Below, piece by piece: positions 34,673 through 43,910 of a DNA stretch of 53,848 bases. The position numbers and the translations under genes are program-made. The stretch lies in NCBI GenBank assembly GCA_030153045.1, contig JASLID010000107.1, positions 1-53,848 on the forward strand. Reading direction: 5' to 3'. The notes beneath the pieces were generated by a model. The model was not told where the DNA came from. It did not search any database and saw only the letters and a program-made list of their open reading frames with translations. Position 1 is the first letter of the stretch, and every line of letters starts with the position of its first letter. Source of the stretch: Flavobacterium sp. GTDB lineage: Bacteria > Bacteroidota > Bacteroidia > Flavobacteriales > Flavobacteriaceae.

Positions 34673-34703
34673 TTTGCAACCTTTAAATATAGTGTTATAT
34701 TTG
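34673..34703 (+). promoter_or_regulatory. Consensus promoter of tRNA-Met
   Basis: TTTG at 34673-34676, exactly 19 bases, then TATATTTG (34696-34703). This is the best Bacteroidota-type promoter in the window. It predicts transcription from about 34710 and a leader of some 29 bases before the tRNA. Confidence 0.85.
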
Positions 34704-34737
34704 CACCCGCATTGAGAGATGCAATAACCGATACAAT

Positions 34738-34811
34738 GGCGAGGTAGCTCAGTCGGTTAGAGCGCAGGATTCATAACCCTGAGGTCGGGAGTTCAAATCT
34801 CCCTCTCGCTA
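34738..34811 (+). tRNA. tRNA-Met (CAU anticodon)
   Basis: A 74-base cloverleaf: acceptor GGCGAGG, D-arm with GCTCAGTCGGTTAGAGC, anticodon stem with CAT in the loop, a normal variable loop and T-arm GGGAGTTCAAATCTCCC, discriminator A. The CCA is not encoded. The acceptor has pairs at both ends (G1-U72 is a wobble), unlike the unpaired first position of initiator tRNA. Elongator Met is more likely than initiator. An Ile2 tRNA with modified CAU cannot be ruled out by eye. Confidence 0.93.
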
Positions 34812-34816
34812 CAAAT

Positions 34817-34856
34817 AACCCTAACATCTTATTTATAGATAGTTAGGGTTTTTTAT
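34817..34856 (+). terminator. Terminator of tRNA-Met
   Basis: AACCCTAAC (34817-34825) and GTTAGGGTT (34842-34850), followed by a T-run, 6 bases after the tRNA. Confidence 0.85.
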
Positions 34857-34928
34857 TTTGAAACTATAAGTAAATTTGTTTTTGTAAAGTAAATTTATAA
34901 ATTTACGCAACGCAATTAATTGGGAGGT

Positions 34929-36428
34929 ATGAGGAATGAGTTTATTGATGGTATAGGAAATGAATATTTGAAAAAAATCATCTCTCGTCAAAAAGATTTG
35001 TATTTTCAATTTACTGTTTCGGCAGATTATTCTATTTCTTTTGATTATATAAATGGGATGGTGTATGATTTTTGCGAACTTACTTTTGATGAAATTGAGA
35101 AAAATCCAAAGATTATTCTGGATGAAAAAATTCATCCAGAAGATTTAAATAAGTTTAAAAAATCGCTCAATCATTGTGTTGAAAATTTAGGACGATGGGA
35201 GTTGGATTATCGTATTAATTTAACATCGGGAGCTGTAAAATGGATTAGAGTTTCGGCAGATACTGAAAAACTTATAGATGGAAGTGTGGCATTCTTTGGT
35301 ACTCAAACCGATATTTCTTTTCAAAAGCACCAAGAAGCAGAATATAAAGTCTCGGAAGCAAGAAGTCAATTTGCCAATTTAGCCTCAGGAATTGGTGTTT
35401 GGGACTGGAATATGGTCACAAATGATGTTTTCTATTCGGCACAATCACTTAAAATATTAGAATTAGAAGACAGCAATGCTGATTTAATTGCGAATCCTGA
35501 AAAATGGGATGAAAGAGTGCATCCGGATGATAGAGAAATTTATTTCGGAAACATTAACGAGCATTTTGAGGGCAAAATTCCCTATTATGAAACCTATCAT
35601 AGGATTTTATGTAATGGTCGCTATAAATGGATCCTAGATCGCGGAAAAGTGATTTCTAGAGATGAAAATGGAAAGCCATTGCGAATCATAGGAACGCATA
35701 CTGATGTAACTTCTCAAAAAATTAAAGAGCAAAAATTACAAGAAACACTAGACTTGGTAAACAACCAGAAAAGTAAACTATTAAATTTTGCTCATATTGT
35801 TTCTCATAATTTAAAAAATCATACTGGAAATTTGAGTGCATTGCTAAAAATGTACAAAGACGAATACATGACGTTAGATGAGGTTATGCCTAGTTTAGGG
35901 ATTGTTTCAGATGAGTTAACCACTACCATTGAAAATCTGGTTGAATTAGTTAATATTCAAGTAACAACCAATCTTGAAAAACAAAATTTAGCAATAAATG
36001 AATATTTTGAAAAAGTCATTTTGCTTTTAGGGGAGGATATTAAAAAGAATGACATCACCATAATCAATAAAATCCCTTCGAGTTTTAGTGTTTGGTTTAT
36101 GCCAGCCTACTTAGATAGTATTTTATTAAACTTGACTACAAATGCAATAAAATACTCAAGTCCTGATAGAGATTCATTTATTGAATATTTTGTTGAAGAG
36201 AATGATGATTATAGAGTTTTGTGTGTAAAAGATAATGGTTTAGGTATCGATTTGGCAAAGTATAAAGATGTTATTTTTGGATTATACAAAACATTTCATA
36301 GGCACGAAGATTCTACAGGAATAGGGCTTTATATTACTAAAAACCAAATAGAAGCCATGGGTGGTAAAATAGAAGTGGAAAGTGAAGTTAATGTTGGATC
36401 AACCTTTAGGATTTATTTCAAGAAATAA
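34929..36428 (+). CDS. PAS-domain sensor histidine kinase, orphan
   Basis: A 499-residue soluble kinase with no membrane segment. Two PAS/PAC units come first (about 15-130, with KWIRVSADTEK, and 140-265, with LASGIGVWDWN), followed by a histidine-phosphotransfer helix FAHIVSHNLKNHTGN and the ATPase domain with LTTNAIKYSS, VKDNGLGID and STGIGLYITKNQ. No response regulator gene lies next to it. I start at the ATG at 34929 instead of a TTG 9 bases upstream. The stop is immediately followed by a 56-bp palindrome. Confidence 0.9.
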   Translation: MRNEFIDGIGNEYLKKIISRQKDLYFQFTVSADYSISFDYINGMVYDFCELTFDEIEKNPKIILDEKIHPEDLNKFKKSLNHCVENLGRWELDYRINLTSGAVKWIRVSADTEKLIDGSVAFFGTQTDISFQKHQEAEYKVSEARSQFANLASGIGVWDWNMVTNDVFYSAQSLKILELEDSNADLIANPEKWDERVHPDDREIYFGNINEHFEGKIPYYETYHRILCNGRYKWILDRGKVISRDENGKPLRIIGTHTDVTSQKIKEQKLQETLDLVNNQKSKLLNFAHIVSHNLKNHTGNLSALLKMYKDEYMTLDEVMPSLGIVSDELTTTIENLVELVNIQVTTNLEKQNLAINEYFEKVILLLGEDIKKNDITIINKIPSSFSVWFMPAYLDSILLNLTTNAIKYSSPDRDSFIEYFVEENDDYRVLCVKDNGLGIDLAKYKDVIFGLYKTFHRHEDSTGIGLYITKNQIEAMGGKIEVESEVNVGSTFRIYFKK

Positions 36429-36484
36429 TTTAGATATAAAATAAAAAATGCCGCAATTGCGGCATTTTTTATTTTATATCTAAA
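36429..36484. terminator. Perfect 56-bp palindrome, bidirectional terminator
   Basis: Two 28-base halves are exactly reverse-complementary, with no loop. The GC core is ATGCCGCAATTGCGGCAT, bordered by A- and T-runs and further perfectly paired AT arms. It begins at the base after the kinase stop codon and ends 9 bases before the RNase Y stop. It would terminate both convergent transcripts. Confidence 0.92.
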
Positions 36485-36493
36485 AGATAAATA

Positions 36494-38056
36494 TTACTTA
36501 GCAATATTTACTGCTCTAGTTTCTCTAATTACTGTAATTTTTACTTGACCTGGATAAGTCATTTCTGTTTGAATTTTTTGTGAAATTTCAAAAGATAAAT
36601 TCGAAGCATTGTCATCACTTACTTTTTCGCTTTCTACGATAACACGTAATTCTCTACCTGCTTGAATTGCATAAGCGCTTTTCACACCATTAAATCCGTA
36701 AGCAATATCTTCAAGGTCTTTCAAACGTTGAATGTATGAATCCAATACCTGACGTCTTGCACCTGGTCTTGCGCCCGAAATAGCATCACAAACCTGAATA
36801 ATAGGAGAAAGTAATGATTTCATTTCAATCTCGTCGTGGTGCGCTCCAATGGCGTTACAAACTTCTTCTTTTTCACCATATTTTTCAGCCCATTGCATTC
36901 CTAATAAGGCGTGTGGTAAATCACTTTCAGTATCTGGCACTTTACCAATATCGTGTAATAAACCGGCTCTTTTAGCTAATTTTACGTTCAATCCTAGTTC
37001 AGCAGCCATAATTCCACAAAGTTTTGAAACTTCACGTGAGTGCTGTAATAAATTTTGTCCGTAAGAAGAACGGTATTTCATACGTCCAACTACTTTAATC
37101 AATTCTGGGTGTAAACCGTGAATTCCTAAATCGATAACCGTACGTTTACCTACTTCGATAATCTCATCATCGATTTGTTTAGCAGTTTTAGCAACCACTT
37201 CTTCAATACGTGCTGGGTGAATACGACCGTCAGTTACTAATTTGTGTAATGCCAATCTCGCAATCTCACGACGTACTGGGTCAAAACATGATAAAATGAT
37301 AGCCTCTGGGGTGTCATCAACAATGATTTCAACACCAGTAGCGGCTTCAATTGCACGAATATTACGACCTTCACGACCAATAATTCTTCCTTTTACATCA
37401 TCCGATTCGATGTTGAATACAGATACGCAGTTTTCAACAGCTTCTTCAGTCCCTACTCGTTGAATAGTATTGATGATGATTTTCTTAGCTTCTTGTTGTG
37501 CAGTTAATTTGGCTTCTTCAAGGGTTTCTTGAATGTGAGCCATTGCATTGGTTTTAGCTTCAGCTTTTAAACTTTCAATTAATTGATTTTTTGCATCCTC
37601 AGCAGACAATCCAGAAATGGTTTCCAGTTGCTCTACTTGAGAACGGTGCATTTTTTCAATTTCAACTGATTTTTTGTCTAAAGTTTCAATTTTCGACTGG
37701 TATTCAGCAGTTTTTGCTTCAAAATCGTCGTTTACTTTCTTTGCTTTAGCTAATTCGCTTGAAATTTGAGATTCTTTGTCTCTTACTCTTTTTTCTACTT
37801 CAGCTACTTTACGATCACGTGAAAGAATTACCTGTTCGTGTTCTGATTTAAGCTCAATAAATTTTTCTTTGGCTTGTAGAATTTTATCCTTTTTAATGTT
37901 TTCAGCTTCAAGATTTGCATCTTTTAAAATTGATGTGGCTTCTTTTTTCGCGTTTTTAATTAGATTAGAAACATTACTTTTTTCAATAAATTTTGCGATC
38001 CCAAATCCGCCTGCTATTCCTATTATTATTGCAATAATTGGTATTAAAATTTCCAT
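36494..38056 (-). CDS. rny: Ribonuclease Y
   Basis: Membrane-anchored endoribonuclease for mRNA turnover. An N-terminal helix (ILIPIIAIIIGIAGGFGIA) is followed by a coiled coil up to about residue 200, a KH domain (VKGRIIGREGRNIRAIEAATGVEIIVDDTPE) and an HD domain with LLHDIGKVPD. The length of 520 is standard. It is downstream of 6S RNA and zapA, all on the minus strand. Confidence 0.96.
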   Translation of the reverse strand: MEILIPIIAIIIGIAGGFGIAKFIEKSNVSNLIKNAKKEATSILKDANLEAENIKKDKILQAKEKFIELKSEHEQVILSRDRKVAEVEKRVRDKESQISSELAKAKKVNDDFEAKTAEYQSKIETLDKKSVEIEKMHRSQVEQLETISGLSAEDAKNQLIESLKAEAKTNAMAHIQETLEEAKLTAQQEAKKIIINTIQRVGTEEAVENCVSVFNIESDDVKGRIIGREGRNIRAIEAATGVEIIVDDTPEAIILSCFDPVRREIARLALHKLVTDGRIHPARIEEVVAKTAKQIDDEIIEVGKRTVIDLGIHGLHPELIKVVGRMKYRSSYGQNLLQHSREVSKLCGIMAAELGLNVKLAKRAGLLHDIGKVPDTESDLPHALLGMQWAEKYGEKEEVCNAIGAHHDEIEMKSLLSPIIQVCDAISGARPGARRQVLDSYIQRLKDLEDIAYGFNGVKSAYAIQAGRELRVIVESEKVSDDNASNLSFEISQKIQTEMTYPGQVKITVIRETRAVNIAK

Positions 38057-38082
38057 AATTTGTTTTGTGTTTGTATATATAA

Positions 38083-38238
38083 AAAAAACCTACATCAGGA
38101 GAATTGTATAAACTCGATAGGACAAGTTTTGAGCTAGCCCGTCATTCAAGCTTCCTACTTAAAGGCTTGCTATAGTTACGATGAATTGCTCATTTTAATT
38201 TGTTAGTGTTGAGTTTATCAAATAAGTACTAATGTAGG
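38083..38238 (-). ncRNA. ssrS: 6S RNA (ssrS)
   Basis: The 217-base gap between zapA and rny holds an RNA-like structure on the minus strand. CTACATTAG at the 5' end pairs with CTGATGTAG at the 3' end (9 pairs, one wobble), followed by a T-run. Inside, ATAAACTC pairs with GAGTTTAT. An open region comes next, then a distal hairpin including CAAGC/GCTTG. A closing stem, a large central bubble and a terminal stem-loop are the layout of 6S RNA, which binds RNA polymerase. Position beside zapA agrees with 6S synteny elsewhere. Boundaries are accurate to a few bases. Confidence 0.8.
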
Positions 38239-38273
38239 TAGTAATTTTAGTGTATGTAAAGAACGTTTTTTTA

Positions 38274-38567
38274 TTATTTATCTAGATATTCGCCTAATAA
38301 ATCATTTAATTTTTCAAGTTTCAACTTTGTTGTTTCCTCAATGGTTGACTTGTCAATTTGTTTTTGTTCTACTTGAGAAGCAAACTGTAAGGCACACATC
38401 GCTAAAACATCTTGTTTGTCGCGAACTGCGTAATTTTGTTCAAACTGCTTTATCATAGCATCAATCTTCTTAGAAGCGCTTCTTAACCCTTCTTCTTGGC
38501 TTGGGTCTACTGTTAATGGGTAAACTCGGTCGGCAATTGATATTTTTATCTTCAGTTTTTCACTCAT
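38274..38567 (-). CDS. zapA: Cell division protein ZapA
   Basis: A 97-residue cytoplasmic protein that binds FtsZ and bundles filaments. KIKISIADRVYPLTVDPSQEEGLRSASKKIDAMIKQFEQNYAVRDKQDVLAMCALQFAS is the ZapA domain, split here only by reading order (blocks SIADRVYPLTVD, GLRSASKKID, DKQDVLAMCALQFA). The C-terminal helix forms the tetramer coiled coil. It is 9 bases downstream of a coiled-coil gene and followed by 6S RNA. Confidence 0.93.
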   Translation of the reverse strand: MSEKLKIKISIADRVYPLTVDPSQEEGLRSASKKIDAMIKQFEQNYAVRDKQDVLAMCALQFASQVEQKQIDKSTIEETTKLKLEKLNDLLGEYLDK

Positions 38568-38575
38568 TATGCTTT

Positions 38576-38866
38576 CTAATCAGAAAGTTGTGCAATACAA
38601 TAATCTATTTCTCTAATTAATGAATTTATTTTAAGCTTTGTATCTCTTTTATATTCGTCACTACCAAGTAATGAATTTGTAATTTTTATCGAGTCGAAAT
38701 TAGATTTTAAATCTTTAATTTCAAGATTCTGATTTTGAATGATTTTTTCTGCTTCGTTCAGTTTCATCATCAAATCTTGATTTGATTGTTGTAAACTTTC
38801 CAATTTTCTGAAAAGCTTTTGAAACCTAACTTCAAGAGAATCAACAATTCCTCTTATCTCACTCAT
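38576..38866 (-). CDS. Short coiled-coil protein upstream of zapA
   Basis: A 96-residue protein, almost entirely coiled coil: heptad-like hydrophobic spacing runs from VDSLEVRFQKLFRKLESLQQSNQDL to IIQNQNLEIKDLKSN. The C-terminal part contains TKLKINSLIREIDYCIAQL. It has no signal peptide or membrane segment. Its linkage 9 bases before zapA suggests a division partner like ZapB, which is also a short coiled coil. This is an inference from size, shape and location and not from sequence identity. Confidence 0.7.
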   Translation of the reverse strand: MSEIRGIVDSLEVRFQKLFRKLESLQQSNQDLMMKLNEAEKIIQNQNLEIKDLKSNFDSIKITNSLLGSDEYKRDTKLKINSLIREIDYCIAQLSD

Positions 38867-38894
38867 TTCAATAAAAATTCATTACATAACTTCA

Positions 38895-38925
38895 CAAAGT
38901 TAATATTCCTATTCAATTATCGCAA
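38895..38925 (-). promoter_or_regulatory. Promoter of the coiled-coil/zapA unit
   Basis: On the minus strand, TTG (38925-38923) is followed 20 bases later by TAACTTTG (38902-38895), a good Bacteroidota promoter. Predicted leader about 22 bases. Confidence 0.65.
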
Positions 38926-39057
38926 TAACTTTCGTAAAAAAAACAATAATTATCATTTTTAATTGCTAAAGTGTTTAAAATGTTACTGTTGTCAATATGT
39001 TTTGGTTGTCATATTTTTATATTAAACTATTTCGTTATATTAGCACAAATGTTTTTT

Positions 39058-40749
39058 ATGAGATTTTTAGTATTTTTTTTATTGCTATTAAATTCGGTTC
39101 AAAGTCAAGATAAATACCCTAAAGACTATTTTCGTTCTCCAATGGATATTCCGCTTTCATTAGGTGGTTCATTTGGTGAATTACGTCCCAATCACTTTCA
39201 TTCGGGTATTGATTTTAGAACAAAGCAAAAAGAAGGGTTTCCTATTTATGCCACAGCCGACGGATTTGTTTCAAGAATTAAAATCTCTACTGGCGGCTAC
39301 GGAAAATCGATTTATATAGATCATCCCAATGGTTTTACTACAGTCTATGCGCATTTGCAACGATTTGACACTAAAATTCAAGAGATGCTAAATGCCGAAC
39401 ATTATACTAAAATGAGTTATGAAATTGAAATTCACCCTAAACCCGATGAGTTAATCGTTAAAAAAGGAGATTTAATAGCTTACTCAGGTAATACTGGGAG
39501 TTCTGGAGGACCACATTTGCATTTTGAAATTCGTGATACCAAGACTGAAAAAATTATTAACCCGTTGTATTTCGGGTTTGATTCAGCAGTTGCAGATACC
39601 AAAAAGCCTTTAATTAATGGGCTTATTGCTTACCCAATGAGCGATTCTTCTCAAGTTAATGGTTCGGCTAAACCTATTTTTGTGAATCTTATTTTGCAAA
39701 AGGATGGTTCCTATTTGGCCGACAAAGTGATTTCTAGCGGAAAAATTGCCTTTGGAATTAACGCACATGATATTTCTGATTTTAGTTATGGTAAAAATGG
39801 TATTTATAAACTCAATGCTTTTTTAAACGGAATGCCTTATTATAGTTATGAATTTGAAACTTTTTCCTTCGATGAAAGTAAATACATTAATGCATTTATC
39901 GATTTTCCTAGGTATAAAAGTCAAAACCAAAGATTCCAAAAACTTTTTGTAGGCTATGTTTATCCAAATAGTATTGTGAAAATATTGAAGAATGATGGTA
40001 TAATAGATGTTTCATTAAACTTCAATTTAAATTATAAAATCGAAATGCAGGATTTTCATGGAAATAAAACTATTGTAAATATCCCCATTTCTTACGGAAA
40101 TTTGCCTATAACGCAGCCTTTGGTTGTTAAAAACACTCCTTATTTATTAAAAGCCAAAACCGAGCATAGTTATGCAAAAGATGGCATTTCGGTTTTAGTT
40201 CCTGAAAATACATTTTATGAGGATTTCTACCTCAATTTTGATGTAAAAGACAATGAATTGATTTTTCACGATGATTCAGAACCCTTAGGAGGCAACATTA
40301 CAATTACTTTTGACGTTACTCAAATTCCGGAAATCGAGAGAGAAAAAATGTTTATAGCCAATCTTGACGGGACAAGGACAGAATATAATATTACCTATAA
40401 AAAAGAAAATACATTTACCATTTATACTAAAAAATTAGGAAAGTTTTTTTTATCTAAAGATGATACTGCACCTCGTATTTATAATCCCAGTTTCAAGCCT
40501 GGTGACACTTTAGATGAAGCTAAAACCTTAAGGATATCAATCTCTGATGATATGTCTGGGATAAAGGAATACAATGCTTTTATAAATGGAAAATGGATTT
40601 TAATGGAATACGAAACTAAAGCAAACAGATTGATACATAATTTTTCAGATAACATGTTCGAAAATGGCAAAAATGATTTTAAAATTATTGTCAAAGATTA
40701 TTTAGGAAATTCCACTACTTTTGAATCACATTTTTTTAAAACCAAATAA
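39058..40749 (+). CDS. M23 family peptidase, exported
   Basis: A 563-residue protein. Signal peptide MRFLVFFLLLLNSVQSQ, then a peptidoglycan-endopeptidase domain with HFHSGIDFRT and GGPHLHFEIRD (zinc ligands His, Asp and the HxH pair), and a C-terminal half of about 350 residues with beta-sandwich-like content. The start is the ATG at 39058; one at 39049 is an alternative. A near-consensus promoter box (TATATTAG at 39036-39043) lies so close that only these two starts fit. It is followed by a TonB receptor gene 6 bases later. Confidence 0.9.
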   Translation: MRFLVFFLLLLNSVQSQDKYPKDYFRSPMDIPLSLGGSFGELRPNHFHSGIDFRTKQKEGFPIYATADGFVSRIKISTGGYGKSIYIDHPNGFTTVYAHLQRFDTKIQEMLNAEHYTKMSYEIEIHPKPDELIVKKGDLIAYSGNTGSSGGPHLHFEIRDTKTEKIINPLYFGFDSAVADTKKPLINGLIAYPMSDSSQVNGSAKPIFVNLILQKDGSYLADKVISSGKIAFGINAHDISDFSYGKNGIYKLNAFLNGMPYYSYEFETFSFDESKYINAFIDFPRYKSQNQRFQKLFVGYVYPNSIVKILKNDGIIDVSLNFNLNYKIEMQDFHGNKTIVNIPISYGNLPITQPLVVKNTPYLLKAKTEHSYAKDGISVLVPENTFYEDFYLNFDVKDNELIFHDDSEPLGGNITITFDVTQIPEIEREKMFIANLDGTRTEYNITYKKENTFTIYTKKLGKFFLSKDDTAPRIYNPSFKPGDTLDEAKTLRISISDDMSGIKEYNAFINGKWILMEYETKANRLIHNFSDNMFENGKNDFKIIVKDYLGNSTTFESHFFKTK

Positions 40750-40755
40750 GTCGCT

Positions 40756-43212
40756 TTGAGAACCAAAATAACTATAATTCTATTCTTTTTCACTTTAATT
40801 TTAACTGCACAAACAGCCAGAGTAAAGGGAATCATTCTTGATGAAAATAACCAACCGGTTGAAAATGTAAATGTTTCATTTCAAGAAAATAAAACTATTT
40901 CAAATGCTAACGGATTTTATTTGTTAACGATTCCTTCAAATGTAAAATCAAACTTGAAATTCTCTCATCTTTCATTAAAAGCTGCAGTTGTTTCTTTAGA
41001 ATTAAAACCTAATGAAGACTATGAATTCAATATTGTTTTAAAAAGCAATGTAGAGCAAATAGGCGAAGTAGTTATTACGAATAATAGCCGTAAAAGGGTA
41101 GAAGGAATCACAACCATTTCGCCTAGAACCGTCCGATTAATTCCTGGAGCGAATGCTGGGGTAGAAAATATTTTAAAGACCTTACCAGGTGTATACTCAA
41201 ACAACGAATTGAGTACACAATATGCAGTTCGAGGCGGTAATTACGATGAAAACTTAGTTTATGTTAATGAAATAGAAGTATATCGTCCTTTTTTAGTTCG
41301 TTCCGGTCAGCAGGAAGGATTGAGTTTTACGAATACTGATTTGGTTCAAAACATTGATTTTTCCGCAGGTGGATTTCAAGCAAAATTTGGCGATAAATTA
41401 TCTTCGGTTTTAGACATTACCTATCGTCGTCCAACAAAATTTGGTGCTTCGTTAGAGGCTAGTTTCCTAGGTGGAAGTCTTGCAGTTGAAACGGCATCCA
41501 AAAGTCAAAAATGGACTTCTATAACAGGTGTTCGATATCGTGATAATAGTTTGTTGGTGAATAGTCAGCAAACCGAAACCAATTTTAGACCTCGATTTGC
41601 CGATGTGCAATCGTATGTAACTTTTACGCCAAATACAAAATGGCAATTCAGCTTTTTAGGGAATGTTTCTCAAAATAAATACGATTATAAGCCATTAACG
41701 CGTCAAACTAATTTTGGAACATTGTCTGAGCCAATCGCGCTTTTAGTTTTTTATGAAGGTCAAGAAAAAGACAAATACAATACCGTTTTTGGAGCTTTTA
41801 AAACTACCTATTCTGTAAACGATAATTTCGATTTGAAATTTATAGGTTCTGCTTACCATACCATTGAGCAAGAGTATTTTGATATTTTCGCCGAATATCG
41901 TTTAGGCGAAGTAAATTCTAGCTTGGGTTCTGAAAATTTTGGAGAAGTTGAATATTCGAGAGGAATTGGGTCGCAATTAACACATGCTCGTAACGATTTA
42001 GATGCTTTTATTGTCAATACTGAAGTGAAAGGTGTTCATAAAAAGAATCAAGATCAGATTGAATGGGGTCTTAAATACACTCGCGAAAGTATTCGTGATC
42101 GTTTAAGAGAATGGGAAGTTATCGATTCGGCAGGTTTTTCATTAAATCCACCATATGTTGAGCCAAGAAATGATCAGCCTTATAATCCATACGTTGGACC
42201 ACTAGTGCCTTATAGTAATGTGAGAGCCATAAATTATGCCAATATTGATAGACTTTCGGGTTATGCACAATGGAATCGTCGTTCAAAATGGAACAACCAT
42301 GATATTTTTACCAACATTGGAGTAAGAGCACACCAGTGGCAGGTGAGTGGCGATAACATTAAAGGTAAAAGTCAAATAACATTTAGTCCAAGGGCACAAT
42401 TTGCTATTAAACCAGATTGGGAAAAAGACATGTTGTTCCGAGTTTCTGGAGGATTGTATCACCAGCCACCATTCTACAGAGAATTGAGAGATTCATTGGG
42501 CATGGTGAGGCCGAATGTAAAAGCACAACAATCAGTGCATATTGTTTTAGGAAATGATTTTAGTTTCAAAATGTGGCAACGTCCTTTTAAGCTAGTTTCT
42601 GAACTATACTACAAATCATTGTCCGATGTGAATCCATATACTTTAGATAATGTTCGAATTCGGTACGAAGCTGAAAATAATGCCACAGCCTACGCACAAG
42701 GATTAGATTTACGATTGAATGGTGAATTTGTTCCCGGAACAGAGTCTTGGTTGAGTTTTAGCTACTTAAAAACCGAAGAGAATATTGAAAACAAAGGATT
42801 GATTGCGCGTCCAACGGATCAACGATTAAAATTTGGTATCCTTTTTCAGGATTATGTTCCTAATATTCCGGCGTGTAAAATGTACTTGAATTTGGTTTAT
42901 AATACCGGTTTGCCAGGCGGTTCGCCATCCTATGCCGATCCGTATAAGTACCAATCGCGTTTGCGTGATTATCGACGTGCTGATTTAGGAGTTTCGTATG
43001 TGTTCACTGATAGAGCCAGAGCAAAAGAAGAAGGGCATTGGTTAAATAAATTCAAAGAATTATCATTAGGGCTTGAAATTTTTAATATGTTCAACAATCA
43101 AAATGCGATTACTAATACTTGGGTTCGTGATGTGTATACAAAATCGCAATACGGAGTGCCTAATTATCTTACATCGCGTGTGTTCAGTTTAAAATTGAAT
43201 GTGAAATTGTAA
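40756..43212 (+). CDS. TonB-dependent receptor with carboxypeptidase-like domain
   Basis: An 818-residue outer-membrane importer. Signal peptide ends at TAQT, then a carboxypeptidase-regulatory-like domain (about 22-95), a plug domain (PGVYSNNELSTQYAVRGGNYDENLVYVNEIEVYRP) and a 22-strand barrel ending in VFSLKLNVKL. No SusD-like gene follows, so it is not a classic glycan-uptake pair. The substrate is unknown. The start is TTG, with no ATG in a suitable position. It is co-directional with the M23 gene. Confidence 0.92.
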   Translation: MRTKITIILFFFTLILTAQTARVKGIILDENNQPVENVNVSFQENKTISNANGFYLLTIPSNVKSNLKFSHLSLKAAVVSLELKPNEDYEFNIVLKSNVEQIGEVVITNNSRKRVEGITTISPRTVRLIPGANAGVENILKTLPGVYSNNELSTQYAVRGGNYDENLVYVNEIEVYRPFLVRSGQQEGLSFTNTDLVQNIDFSAGGFQAKFGDKLSSVLDITYRRPTKFGASLEASFLGGSLAVETASKSQKWTSITGVRYRDNSLLVNSQQTETNFRPRFADVQSYVTFTPNTKWQFSFLGNVSQNKYDYKPLTRQTNFGTLSEPIALLVFYEGQEKDKYNTVFGAFKTTYSVNDNFDLKFIGSAYHTIEQEYFDIFAEYRLGEVNSSLGSENFGEVEYSRGIGSQLTHARNDLDAFIVNTEVKGVHKKNQDQIEWGLKYTRESIRDRLREWEVIDSAGFSLNPPYVEPRNDQPYNPYVGPLVPYSNVRAINYANIDRLSGYAQWNRRSKWNNHDIFTNIGVRAHQWQVSGDNIKGKSQITFSPRAQFAIKPDWEKDMLFRVSGGLYHQPPFYRELRDSLGMVRPNVKAQQSVHIVLGNDFSFKMWQRPFKLVSELYYKSLSDVNPYTLDNVRIRYEAENNATAYAQGLDLRLNGEFVPGTESWLSFSYLKTEENIENKGLIARPTDQRLKFGILFQDYVPNIPACKMYLNLVYNTGLPGGSPSYADPYKYQSRLRDYRRADLGVSYVFTDRARAKEEGHWLNKFKELSLGLEIFNMFNNQNAITNTWVRDVYTKSQYGVPNYLTSRVFSLKLNVKL

Positions 43213-43217
43213 TATTA

Positions 43218-43895
43218 ATGATAAAGCAAAATAAGCATAAGAAATTATTCTATGTCCCGGGAATGATTTCTTTGGTCTTCATTCCGTTATTTTGCCTGTA
43301 TTATTTTTATTCTCAAAAAGCCTTTGTTGAATATGGAAGTTTAGTCCTTGGGCTCCCTGATGATAAGATGTGTCAGGAAATAAAGGTTAAATATGGTTTT
43401 CCAATTCCAAGAAATTATGAAAAATTTGTTTTTAATAGTTCAGAAGAACTTCAAAAAGATAAATTTATAGTTTTAAAGTTTTCGTTGCAAAAATTGAAAA
43501 AAGATAATGATACTGTCAATGGAATAAGAATCCATTTAGGAGAACATTCGGACTATGCAACCTATATAAGGATATTGAATATTCTGACGGAAACTGAAAT
43601 GCCAACTTGGATGCCTTATAAAAATGACATTTGGGTTTTAATTGGTAATAGATCGAAGGAGAAAAAAGCTGAAAACCATTATAGAGTTAATTGTGGAACT
43701 CAGGACTATATTAATAGTGAAAAATTGAGATTGCAGGAGCTTGAAAAAGAAAATGAAAAGAAGCAATTTAAAATTACTTTTTTTAAAAGCCAATGGCCAA
43801 TTTTTGTTGGGTATTTTTGTATTGTATTCCTAAATATTTTTAGTTTAATAAAATTCAATAAAAAAAGAAAACACAATCAAAAATCTTATATTTGA
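43218..43895 (+). CDS. Uncharacterised protein with two membrane helices
   Basis: A 225-residue protein. One helix near the N-terminus (GMISLVFIPLFCLYYFY) and one near the C-terminus (WPIFVGYFCIVFLNIF) enclose a soluble, probably extracytoplasmic domain with MCQEIKVKYGFPIPRNYEKF and EMPTWMPYKNDIWVLIGN. The N- and C-termini are rich in Lys. I do not recognise a family. It begins 5 bases after the TonB receptor gene and ends 15 bases before a lipoprotein gene, so it may belong to the same unit. Confidence 0.65.
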   Translation: MIKQNKHKKLFYVPGMISLVFIPLFCLYYFYSQKAFVEYGSLVLGLPDDKMCQEIKVKYGFPIPRNYEKFVFNSSEELQKDKFIVLKFSLQKLKKDNDTVNGIRIHLGEHSDYATYIRILNILTETEMPTWMPYKNDIWVLIGNRSKEKKAENHYRVNCGTQDYINSEKLRLQELEKENEKKQFKITFFKSQWPIFVGYFCIVFLNIFSLIKFNKKRKHNQKSYI

Positions 43896-43910
43896 TATAA
43901 ATTATTTCAT

